This document shows positions 26,216-45,529 of a stretch of 64,000 nucleotides of DNA, in pieces. The stretch covers positions 27,166,839 to 27,230,838 of the forward strand of contig CM031879.1 of NCBI GenBank assembly GCA_018697195.1. The letters run 5' to 3'. Source of the stretch: Certhia americana. Its lineage: Eukaryota > Chordata > Aves > Passeriformes > Certhiidae. Positions within the stretch are counted from its first letter, which is position 1. Each line of letters begins with the position of its first letter. The notes under the pieces are model-generated. The model did not search any database. It saw nothing but the letters and a program-made list of their open reading frames with translations, and had not been told where the DNA came from. A program made the position numbers and the translations under genes.

Positions 26216-27797
26216 TTCCTCAAGTTATGCACAGATATGTCTTGTTATCATACACACTATAGGAAGGGAAAACTTGCAAAATTGGTCACAATTATGAATT
26301 AAATTATTTATTCTGGTTTAATTTTAAAATTCAGATGAATGCTGTAAAATTACACTAGGGATTATCTCTAGTCTCTGACTGCCAGAGCAGTTAACTACTT
26401 GATGCAAGAAGTGCTGCAGGTTTTCCAAATGCCTTTTAAATTTTGATGTTTTCTATATCATGAATCATTACTAGTAAGCAGTATTATGTAGGATGGATTC
26501 AATTTTTTTGTTACTGTTTGCTCTGTTTTTGACTACACTGTACAGAATGCAGCCACTGAGCAGGGAAAGGTCACTTTTCCTACTCTGTCGCTCTCCCCAC
26601 TTACAACTTCTCAAGCCTTTTAATCCATCAGATTTAACAGTAAGGAAGCTATGTGTAATCTTTATTTCCAACATCAAGAAGGAGCAGGAATTGGGGTTTT
26701 GATGATGGGCAAGGAAAGTGAGCAGGACCATCTCTCCAGTAAACCCAGGTTGCTTTGGATTAGGTATAATACAAAGTTTATCCCAAAGTCTTCAAATTCA
26801 CTATCATTTCAAATTTAGGTGATTCTGGTTAGTGTGTGGCACCTTTTTTGACATGATAGAACAACTTGCAGTTTGGGAACAGTGGTTGAGCAAAGCCAAG
26901 AGGTTCCCAGTGAAAAATATTTAGAACTCGGTGGAATCCTGATGAATGTATTTATTAAGTTACTGTTTTTTTATGAACATATTAGGAAAGGGATAATTTG
27001 AGTCATAATCACCAAGAGGTAAGTATAAGCATGATTGTTTTGTATACATTTGCATTTAGAACATGTGAAACTCTGTAAAAGGATTAATAAGCAAACTCAC
27101 TGTTTCCAGATTTCATCAGAATGGTGTGCAGAAACACAAACGAAGTAGCAATGATATTGCATGTACAAGGTACTGTATGTATCACAGCATCTTACACATG
27201 CAGATCTTGATATGGCATATTAAATATGTATTGCATCAGGTTCCTGAGATGCCTGGTTAGTTCTGATGTCAGTAAGGGGAGGTTTTGCAGTTGGCTTTTC
27301 TTGTTTTCTAAGAGTTTAACATTGCTCCAAGGAGATGACCTGCAACTACCCTTGTTAGCACTGGGATTGTGTGGGCTGCCCAGTGAGTGGGAATCAACTC
27401 ATGGATCCTACAGGATGCTAATCTGGGGAGGGAGAGAGGGGAAGAGAGGCAAGCTGTTGTGACATAGTAGCGAGACCTGACCCACCCCTTCCAGCAACAA
27501 CCTGGTTTACTGAGGTCAGTCAAAGTCTTCACCTTGCAGAAGCATAACTACAGCACTTCATTACTTGCCTACAGGACTGAGAACCTTCAGGATGTTACAT
27601 CTAAGCTTATACTTTGGGTTAGAAACGCTAATGGAAAAATTATAAAACTGTGTGTAATATAATTTTTATTAAAAATCTCCATTGTTACTGTACAGTTTGT
27701 TAGTAGCTTCCTTTGTTTAGAATAAGTTTACTATTATAAAAGCATCCAAGTATTCAAGTGCTTTTCTGTAAAGTAAGACCTAAGTTTACAGTCACAT
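26216..27797. other. Spacer downstream of PPHLN1, no gene seen
   Basis: AT-rich sequence without convincing coding frames or recognised repeats. It may include longer PPHLN1 3' UTR forms. Confidence 0.55.
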
Positions 27798-28690
27798 AAT
27801 CATAGAATATCTCAAGTTGGAAGGGACCTGTAGTGTTGGTTGAGTCCAACTCCCTGCTCCTCACTGACCTACTAGAAGCATTGTCCAGATGCTCCTTGAA
27901 CTCTGGCAAGCTTGGGGCTGTACCGTTTCCCTGGGGAGCCTGTTCCAGTGACTAACCATGCTCTCATGTCCAATCTGAACTTCCCCTGATGCAGCTTCAT
28001 GCCATTTCCTTGAGTCCTGTCACTGGTCACCAGAGAATTCATTGCCTGCCCCTCTGCTGCCCACCTTGAGGAACCTGTAGAATGCAGTGAAGTCACCCCT
28101 CCGTCTCATCCAGGCTCCTTCTTTCACCACCTTGATTATCCTACTCTGGGCAGACAAATAGATTTATATCCTTATGTTGTGGCACCCAAAACCACCCCCA
28201 TCACTCGAGGTGAGGCTGCCCCAGCTCAGAGCAGAGCAGGACAATCCCCTCCCTTGCCCAGCTGGCCGTGCTGTGCCTGATGCACCCCAGGACAGGGTTG
28301 GCCCTCCTGGCTCCAGGGCACTGCTGACTCATGTTTAATTTGCCATCAACTGGAAACCCCAAATCTCTTTCTGCAGGGCTGCTATCCAGTTCCTCATTCC
28401 CTAAGTTTTATGGATAATCAGGACTGTCCTGTCCCAAGTAGAGAATCTAGCACTTGCCCTTGTTAAACTTCATGCAGCTGGTCATTCCCCCCAGCTCGCT
28501 AGTCTGTTCAGATCTCTCTGCAGGATTTCTCTACTCTTGAAAGAGTCCACAGCTCCTCTCAATTTAGTATCATCAGCAAACTCACTCAATGTACATTTGA
28601 CTGGTCTATCTCCACTAAAGAGCACTGGCCCTAAAATTGAGCCCTGTGGAGTCCCACCGGTGACCAGCTGCTAGCCTGAGGTAACCCCAT
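27798..28690 (-). mobile_element. CR1 LINE fragment, about 0.9 kb, - orientation
   Basis: Read on the + strand it opens with the reverse complement of a CR1 3' end: AATCATAGAATATCTCAAGT, then TTGGAAGGGACC, then GAGTCCAACTCCCTGC. It continues with typical CR1 blocks such as GGGGAGCCTGTTCCAGTGAC, CCCCAGGACAGGGTTGGCCC and GAGCCCTGTGGAGTCCCACC. The 3' end is at 27,798. The 5' end fades near 28,690, just before a T-rich tract. It is truncated and has no intact open frame. It is the longest CR1 copy in the window and lies between the convergent PPHLN1 and PRICKLE1 ends. Confidence 0.93.
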
Positions 28691-29470
28691 TCACTATGCC
28701 TAATCATTTCTAATCATTTGCTTAATCTGACTTTTTTTTTTTTTATTAATTGATTAAACTTTACTTCTAAACTAGGGAGTCTTTTGAGCTTTTAATAAGC
28801 GCTATTTCTGTGAAAGGTTTAATTCACATTTCTAAGTGATAAGTAACTGATTTTCCCTCTAATACTGGGCATTGTCTTGAATGTTTGCGTTTAACCTTTT
28901 GTGATGTATGCTTTCAGTTGATGTACATAAAATATACTGTGGCAGTCAACTTAAGGAAGAAACATGGCTTTTAGTCTTGCTTGCTTTACAAGTATGTATT
29001 TTGGATTACTTAACATCAAGTAAAAAAATTGTCCCTGGTCTAGTGGTCAGCCCCAACGGGCCTCTGGAAAGCTGTAGGAAGAGAACTCGGGGAAGGAAAC
29101 ATGCCGTGATGGAGGAATTTAATTTGCCACCTTAAAAGCTTCTGAAAACAGAAATTACTCCTAGCACTTGTTAATGTTGCACATACCCTTAAAATATTAA
29201 AAAGGTGGAAATTGAAGAAGTATGGATATTCAGTGCTGTCTGCCAAGACTGAAGTGGTTACCTCTGTAACCTCACTTGGGTGAGTTGGCAGCTTTGAGTG
29301 ACAATGAGCAGTAAAGGTGAAAATCATTAACAAAACCACTGTTGATATGAAAGGAGGTAATGCCAGGTATTGGAGAAGGACCAAATCGTTGTCAACCTCT
29401 TGTCTGCAAGACTTTCAGTTTTGATGAGGATAAAGTTTTGCCTTAGTATTTTTCCCTGTCATGGAGGTTG
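28691..29470. other. Intergenic spacer, no feature recognised
   Basis: Begins with a T-rich tract (about 28,731-28,744). Opposed short open frames at about 28,908-29,135 (+) and 29,040-29,384 (-) show no recognisable protein. I see nothing else. Confidence 0.5.
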
Positions 29471-29975
29471 TGCTGGGTGTGGTTGGGATGGATGTTCTTC
29501 ATAGGGGCTGGTGCAGTGGTGCTGTGCTTCAGGTTTTTCCTGGAAACATGGCAGTAACACTGGGATGTTTTAGCAGTTGCTGAGCAGAGCTTACCCAGAA
29601 TCAAGACCTTTTCTGCCTCTCAGCCTACCCCAGCTGTGAGGAGGCTGGGGGTGCACAAGGTGTTGGGAGGGAACACAGCACAACAGCTGGCCACAGGTGA
29701 TAGGGCATCATCCTTGGCATATAAAACTAGGGGGCAAGGGGTTTGCCAGGGCTGCTGCTGTTCAAGGACAGGCTGGGTGTTAGTTGGCTAGTGCTGAGCT
29801 ACGGGGCTTTTTGAGGGTTTTCTGTTGGGGTTTTTTTGCTTGTTTGTTTTTATCTATTAAATGGTTTTTAATTCAGCCCATGAGTTATCTTATTTTTCCT
29901 AGTTTTACTCGTCTCGCCCCCATCCCACTAGGGGGTAGTGAGTAAGCAGCTGTGTCATGTTTAGGTGCCTACCAA
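29471..29975 (+). mobile_element. Solo LTR of an avian endogenous retrovirus (ERVL-like), degenerate
   Basis: About 505 bp match my memory of a common avian ERV LTR. It starts TGCTGGGTGTGGTTGGGATG. It contains GGGATGTTTTAG, TGCTGAGCAGAGCTTACCCA, TCAAGACCTTTTCTGCCTCT, GGCTGGGGGTGCACAAGG and TTGGGAGGGAACACAGC. A TATAAAA box sits at 29720-29726 and an ATTAAA hexamer at 29856-29861. The 3' part has CCCCATCCCACTAGGGGGTA followed by GTGAGTAAGCAGCTGTG. No gag, pol or env sequence flanks it, so it is a solo LTR left by recombination. The U3, R and U5 order supports the + orientation. Boundaries are approximate and I could not define a target-site duplication. Confidence 0.88.
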
Positions 29976-30672
29976 TGTATATGCTTCACTAGGAATATAG
30001 GTACTACTTCCAATAACACAAACCTCACTTCAGAGCTTTTGTGACTGTATCTGAGTCTTGTGTTGGTCACAGACCTATGTCCCACACCATTCTCTTCAAG
30101 GTGGAGGAATCAATTAGAAGTATTTCTCATAAGAAGTTGTCAAAAATAGTAAAATAATGTTTATGTCAAGCTGATAAAATAACATTGCATAGTCATTTTT
30201 AAACTTCAAAAAGGAAAAAAGCATTTAGAAGCCATTAACAACTTAGGAGAGCTGTAATATTCCATAAGGTACTGCAGTTTGGGAGAGTACATCTGCTGCA
30301 TCTCAGGAGGTGGTGTGGCACCAGAACTACTTGTGGAGACATTTCTCCATGAGACAGTTTCTTGGACTAATATGGGACACAGTGGTAGTGGCACAGCATT
30401 TTGTTTCTGAGAATCCTGGTTTCCCATTTCTGGAAATGCGGGTGAGAATGGAAGCTCCTAATCATTGTTCATTCCCTCCTTTGCTTCTAGTGGCTTTTAT
30501 TCCCATGCTTCTCCATCCTCAAGAAGGGCAAGGTTAGTTCCATTTAACAGGCTTTCGTGGTAAGAAGCATCTATTATTTCATTAATTTCCTTTCTTCAGG
30601 TGGTCAGAAAGCCAATGGCTTTAGCATTTACTGTCTTCATTAGTGGATATCACTGTTAAGAAATTTCTGCCC

Positions 30673-30701
30673 TTTATTTAAAACAGTGGAAGAAGTTTAT
30701 T
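30673..30701 (-). terminator. PRICKLE1: Distal PRICKLE1 poly(A) signals (two AATAAA)
   Basis: Two AATAAA hexamers on the minus strand (30696-30701 and 30673-30678), about 1.6 kb after the stop codon. They are candidates for the main distal cleavage site. Confidence 0.45.
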
Positions 30702-31923
30702 ATAACTTAAAATAGCTCCTGCTCCACATCTGAGTTCAAGGCAACTACTGTGATTACCTCCTACTTCATAGGTTTTGCCAGCTTGCCTTCTAGAACCACT
30801 CAGTATCTCTCTTCCTTTAGGTAAGCAAACTTCAGAAATTATTTTTGGGAAGGAGGGGGAACAATAACAAAAAAATTCACATCCACAGAGTTGCATACTG
30901 GTTGTAATGATATATTCCAAGCTTGTGTGATTTTTACATTTATATAGTTTACATTTTGCTTGACCCATAAATAATACTTGCAAGATTAAGAGGGCCATAG
31001 AGAGTATTTACATAGCCCCACCATGCATATAGAGCTTTTAATACCTAGTAGACAAAATTAAGCTGTTTTGCACTGAACATTTTTCAACTTAAACCCCCTG
31101 ACTAAAATACAAGCAATATTTCATTCCATAACACTGCTGTTAAACCCCTAACAAATCTAGTTTGATATTGTAACAAACTTCTTCAAATTCAGGGATATAA
31201 AAATATTCAGATTTTAAAATTTTAACTGTACAATATGTACATTAGTATTTGCACTGTTAAATTATGAATACATTTAAGCCTATGAAATACTACATTATAA
31301 ATATCAATTTTTTTTTTTTACTTAGAATTGCAGCTAATACATTTTAAAACCTGGATAATGCATGTGAAAAGACACAATTCTGGAGCCTAATCCTTTAAGC
31401 CCATATGAAAATATTTGTTACATAAGTAGATCCATTGACTTAAACGGGGTTACATGCCTGAGCAAAGGACTCCAGCAGTTGTACTTCTCTCACTGCTGAG
31501 GGCTGGGGGGCATGGCAGAAAATACATCACCACTCATTGGCAGCTAAGTCCAATTGCAGAAGCTGAATTAATATCTTCTTTTAAACAGGCATGAAGACAA
31601 CCCCAAACCAAAACCAACCACCTCACACTTTCTCAAAAAAATTGTAGAAGAGAAACTATGAAAGTTAAATGTACAAAACATTCACTGCTGCTATAGGATA
31701 CATCAAGGCTTCAAGCATTTCAGCTCCCACATTATGATTTTTGCTTCCTTAAGGAGCATTTTCCCAAATAAAAAGAATCCAGTTTTTGTATGGAAACTTG
31801 AATGAGGAAGAGTGAGCTTTATCAATGAAGAAAGGGCACAGTATAGATCCTTCTTTTTCTTGGCAGCAAGAGGAAGTCAAAGATCACCCTGTGTGTCTAT
31901 AGCTACAGCACAGGACTGACATT

Positions 31924-31933
31924 TTTATTTATT
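31924..31933 (-). terminator. PRICKLE1: Proximal PRICKLE1 poly(A) signals (overlapping AATAAA)
   Basis: On the minus strand the sequence reads AATAAATAAA, about 345 nt after the stop codon. This is a candidate for an early cleavage site. Confidence 0.45.
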
Positions 31934-32276
31934 CATCTTTGTCGAATGCTCTCTCTCAGATAATTCGATGTAGGTGAATACTAAGCATAAAGTAATACAG
32001 ATGTTTTGTAGACATTTTAAGAACTGCAGTAACAGTATTTTGACAGCTGAAACACAGTACGTAAACTTAGCAGTATCTGAGCAGATCATTTGGCATGGTG
32101 ACGTTTCTGAATGTTACTTTTACAATGTAAACTCTGGCACGGTTATCATTTACAGTGGCAAAGCATTATGAACTTTAGCAACTCGCCTAAGTACAATTAT
32201 TAATATAAAAAGATGTGGTTCAAACTGTGGCTACAGAATTGACTGGTCCTCCCAATTAAGAAATACTAGTAATTAA

Positions 32277-40388
<8,112 letters not shown>

Positions 40389-40435
40389 AAGTGTGAAGTG
40401 TTAAATATTTCAGCTGCAGCTCATGAAGCAGTGAT
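40389..40435 (-). other. PRICKLE1: PRICKLE1 5' UTR part of the first coding exon
   Basis: A 47-nt leader lies between a good acceptor (CTTTTTCTCCAG, ending at 40436) and the start codon. It contains an upstream ATG. The acceptor implies one or more upstream non-coding exons. Confidence 0.85.
40410..40424 (-). CDS. Upstream ORF in the PRICKLE1 leader (4 codons + stop)
   Basis: ATG AGC TGC AGC TGA starts 36 nt before the main ATG and ends 21 nt before it. Such a minimal uORF may lower translation of the main frame or change start choice. No data here show that it is used. Confidence 0.5.
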   Translation of the reverse strand: MSCS

Positions 40436-43400
40436 CTGGAGAAAAAGATTAATAGAACTTTAATAGATTTGAACATGAACAATTAATTATCAGTGTAAAT
40501 GATCTTACAACAGTTCAGTATTCCTTGTGCTACCCAGAACAATAAATTGGTGAGGCTTCATTATAACTTGCTACAAGCAATTCAAAAGTGCTCAAAAAGT
40601 CATAAAAATAAAACTATTGAAGAAAAAAACAAAACCAAAACCTAGGCACAGATTACCACTTTTGGCAACCACAATGTATTTCAGTATTAACACTTGTCAC
40701 CTTTTACAGTTCTGCTTGTTTCACATCACAGGATTATATATATATTTAGGTAAATCTAGGAAAGACTCACTGAGGAGCTACTAACTACAGGAATGACAAA
40801 ACCTCTTCCTGAAGTCATTACTACCACTGACCTAGTAAAACAAAAGGCATGACAAACACTTGTCAAAAACTAAAGAAATGATTGGGGAAAGACTGTGCAA
40901 TGGGGAATGATTGTGCAAGTAGCATCCTGTTGTTCACAAGGCAGGCACAGAGCAGCAAGCTTCTGCTGGATTCCTCTGAGAACTTTGGTTGAGCTGTATG
41001 GGAGCGGAAGGGCGTCGGTCCTGTTAAATATCTGAAATCTAATTATGCCAGATTAGTCTCTGCAAAATACATCATGATTGTTCTGTCAATTTAAAACCCT
41101 ACAGGGAGATGATTTTGTTGATTCACGAAGCCTGCAAAGCTTAATATCAGTGGGATTGTTTTGAGTCACAACTGCAAAGAAGGCTCTCACCAAGGTCTGT
41201 AGCAGTCCACAGTAAAAAGCTCAAGAAGACATATGTCCTGTATTAATTCTAGCAGAAGTTCTTAGGAAATTCAGACAAGGCATTTCAATGAAATACAGAT
41301 AACCAAAATCACAGAGGATTTGTCCTAACACAATAGATATCTTGACCACTTGGGGAAGGGACAAGCTTGGTCTTGCAGCACTACGTTATATGTGAGCTGT
41401 GCCTTCCCTGCTTTAGGACATTCTTTCACTGTTCATCTAAACACATATCCAATATATCCAATTTTGTCAGTGCTACATCTGAGCTGTAGAAAACTTTAAA
41501 CTCCTTTACATAAACCGTGCTGGTGGGTCTAAAGAGAAGAGCAATCCAAAAACTTCCGGTAGGTCCTAAGTTACATTTCTAGTCTCATTGACACTGTTTT
41601 AGAGAAAATAAGTTGCTCCTAGATCACAGGTGGAAGATTTAAGACTGCTTACCCAAATATTCTGCTGGTTACTCAACAGGAGTGTCTCCTTCAAGCATGA
41701 GGCACTGGTTAGTGCCAGGCTTTGATAAATCAGCACATAAACCTAAACCTGCTCCATAAAAAGTGACCATATGCATCAGAGAAGTTATAATATCCAGTAT
41801 ATAGTCTTATCTAGCCCTATTTTCAATATGTCTATACATTCCCACAGCCCATAAAAAGAGATGGGTTATTTAACTCTTCCACTGGGCTAGTGCTTCAAAA
41901 AATTAAGTTGTTAACTTTACTTCAAAAACTTCTGGTTCAAAAACATACACACTATTTTTGGTGCACTGCTAAAATGCCAACACGCTTCATAGCTGCACTG
42001 TAATAGAAGATTAATTTAGTATTTGATGGGGCAAGCAAACCTGCCAACTTCCCCTCTGAGAACAGGCTATTTCTAGAAAGCTGGTGAGCTGTCAGGCACA
42101 TGTCTGAAATCTTACTCAAGTTGAACAAATAAAGGTTAGCACAACAGCATCTGAGCTTAACATGGCCATATTGCAATCTTTCTCAAGGAAGGTAAGTATA
42201 ATCAAACTCAATCCTAAAAGCTCAATCCTATATATATAAAATAGAAAGACAGGCTTCCTGGTACATACTGTATTCTTTGAAGTAGTTGCACTCAGAAACA
42301 AATAACAGGACAATGAATACAGAACTGTTTCCCCTTCCCAAGTACTGGTGGAAATAAAGTCATGCAATCAGGTATGTTTCGGTTATTGCTTGCATAAAAC
42401 TGGAGTGCGAGGAAGGAGGGACAGAGGAATAATGTGACGCAGTTAGGAAATCACTCTAGGAAAACAACAGTGTTCACTGTTGCTGATGGATAGGATGCTC
42501 CGTTTGGCAGCTTGTGTTGCACATCATCTATATCCAAGTAATTCTTAAATATAAGGTCACTAGGAATATCATTGAGAAGCTGAATTCCCTTCCAAGATGA
42601 CCTTAGCAGCAGATGAACTATTTCACCATTTCCTTTTAGAAAGGGGCAGGTGTCTGGTTTGCAATAGCATGCAACTGACACCTAAGCTGGTATTTCCAAT
42701 TCTTAGGGCGTTGCAAGAACTTGGTCAAATGGTCTCTTTTCAGGAGCTGATCCCTGCCCAATATCCCAGGAATAAAAGGAGTCAGTAGGTTTAACATCTC
42801 TGACAATATTTCATTAGGCAGCACGACTTCAACCATATCCCACAGGAAGCAGATTTGAAACATAACTTAGGCAAAGAGACAGGTTCAGCACTGGCAGTGC
42901 CTGGGCACTTGAGCAGGGTGTACTCCTGCCTTGTTCTCACACCACCCAACACTCACAAGCACACCAGGTAACTCAGGAATAATTGCTTCTTACTGATTGT
43001 TCAAAACCCTCCCGCCACAAGATCAAAAATTAACTTCTTCAACTTGAAAGACAAAGAAACAACCCGAAATCGGAATGAATGATGACTTTGTAACTTTTCT
43101 GAGTATTTTGAACACTAAGGCTACATACTACTCCCACAATGAACAAAGCAGCAACATCAGGATCTTAAGCACAAGCAAAGGCCCCTAAGTGTAGGAGTGT
43201 TGCTGCATTCCTAAGGAAGACAAGGCACTGGTAAGAGAGACAAGGCTGCTTTTCTGCAGAGACTGATCCTGCCTGGGCTGCCTCTGACACGTCCACTTCA
43301 GAAAGCATACACGCCAGCTCCAACAAGAAGCAAACCATGACCCACAGGTCCGGTTTCCAGTCATATAGGGCAGCTTGAAAGTTTGGCTGATAGAGAATAA

Positions 43401-45529
43401 AAGAAAAATACATCTTACCTCCAAATGTAAAATGCAACTTTACAATCAGGGTTCTTCTCCCCAGATAAGGTGATTATAAATGTTCAAAGCAAGGTCCACA
43501 AACCTCAGTAAACTGAGATTATGACAGCTCAAAGGACATCACTCTCCTTAAAAGAAAAATGCTCCCATACGGTGAATGCGAAGCTGGCTATAAAATGATT
43601 GACAGTACACCACATAAATACAGTCACATCACAAATACTGTGGGGTTGCTGAGAATAAGGTTCCTAATCCAGCCTATCTTAACAGCAGGCTATCTGAAGA
43701 ACTATTTTAGCAATTGCTTGTTTAGGAGTTCTCCTTCCTCTCCTGTTCAAGTGTAATTTGGTTTGCATTTTAAAGCTACAGGGTTCTTCCTCCCTGCCCC
43801 CCAGCCTCACTCATCCTTCAAAGTGATCTGTTTAAAATGATTACATCCTAAGGAGGATTCAAATGAATATAAACAACAGCTGAAAAAATAAGTGCTTTCC
43901 AAGGGATGACTAGAAAGGTGGTCTTTCTACTCCTGCCACGACACCCACAAAACAGAGCAAGGATGTGTTGTTTTGCTTTGCTTTCCTAAAGCCCGTGGAA
44001 CATTTTGAGGTTTCAGCTCTGTTCAAATACTGCCTCTCAAAAAAGGCTTTATAGCCTACAAGGAGGTTTTTCACTGGCAGGTTGACAACTATGAATAACA
44101 TAATTGAGTTACACAGCTAAATTTGATTTGAAAAGAAAAGCAATTACTGTGTTTTTTCCACTGATGAATTAAAACAGTCATATAACAAATTCCTTAGAGG
44201 CAAAGACAAACTACACTCCTAATTACAAAGCTATGGGTACACAATATACTGGGATATCAAGCTTAGAACAAAGCTGTTGCTGAAGCCCATATGAAGGTTA
44301 CCCCCATGCTAGGATTTCCAGCTCACTGATTATGTTCCCCCGACCAGATAGAAGAGGTCATGATTTGTAAGCAAAGTTAGACAAACAGCTCCTTGCCCAC
44401 CCCCTGCTGTTTTACTCTGTCCTGCAGGGCAAATTGTTTTAACAACTTTTTTGTTAGAAGGCTTGTTAACAAGGCTATAGGGGATACAAGATGCATATCG
44501 CATTCATCCATTCACAATGAAGGCTCAACGACCTAAGATTAGCATGTTCAGCCTATTCACCTGCTTATTTAATCTCTGGTGAGTGCGAGATAACTACATT
44601 AGAAGAGGAAGGGCACAAAACCCAGCAATAAACCACCATAAAGTAACCATTAATAATTTAAAGCCTATTTCCAGTATGTATTATGCACATGATGAGGAAG
44701 TCCCATTCCCTACCTACAGTACAAATAACACATCTACAGTGAACTCTACAGCTCTCTGTGAGGGAAATCCGGATCCAGAACTGATAAGGAGAATCTACAC
44801 CAGCACACAGCTGCTGGGTCCTTTTGAGCAATGAACTACCCAGAGCAGTCGGGAAGGAATAGAGCCAGTCTGCTTATTCATTCAAAAGACCTCTAGATGG
44901 ACCTCAGAAGAACTGTTTTCCTTTTTATTAGCCAGTACACAAGGACCAGTAGAGGAGTTAACTGCTTCCTCCTCTAGCATCCTAGCTCAAAGATCGCTGT
45001 TCCAACTGGAAGTCAGACGATCCTTCTCAGGGTATTTTCTTTTGACGAGCCCTACTGCAAAGGAAGGCTACCTGCATTTAGCAAAAAGAGGAAGCCCCGT
45101 GACAAAGCATCGCCTCATGCCAACACATCTGATTTGGCCGTGTTATCCTTGGCTCTGCACATCGCTGATGGAAACTCAAGCACACTGCAGTGAGGCAGGA
45201 CCCAAACCTCCAGCCCAGAAAGAGGTATTCTCACGGATGCCCCCCTCCTCTCTCCTTAATAGTCTGTACAGATTTAGAAAGAAGGAAATCTTGCCTTTTA
45301 CAGTCTCCCATTGATTTTTTAAATTCTATTTTAAACAGCAGCCAGACTTTACTCCAATGTACACATATACTCAGGTTTCACCCCATCACCTGTTGGCTGT
45401 CGAACAACACCCTTCTTTGTTAGGGCTCACAGCCCTCATTCGAGACAAGTTTCCAGAGAAAACACTTGAATAAAGTGTTCAATAAGTCACAAGACAGGAA
45501 TTGTAAAAAAATAAGAAAGTAAAAAAAAT
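40436..45529 (-). other. PRICKLE1: Probable PRICKLE1 5' intron, no coding exon seen
   Basis: About 5.1 kb between the acceptor of the first coding exon and the CpG island. Short open frames show no recognisable protein. A strong-looking minus-strand donor (GAG|GTAAGATG near 43,420) could end an optional non-coding exon. There is no clear mobile element. Confidence 0.6.

Larger units (their letters stand above)
30650..32276 (-). other. PRICKLE1: PRICKLE1 3' UTR (inferred extent)
   Basis: AT-rich non-coding sequence follows the PRICKLE1 stop codon on the minus strand. On that strand two overlapping AATAAA signals lie close to the stop (31924-31929 and 31928-31933), and two more lie distally (30696-30701 and 30673-30678). 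Their arrangement suggests a short and a long 3' UTR. The distal end near 30,650 is an inference. Confidence 0.5.
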
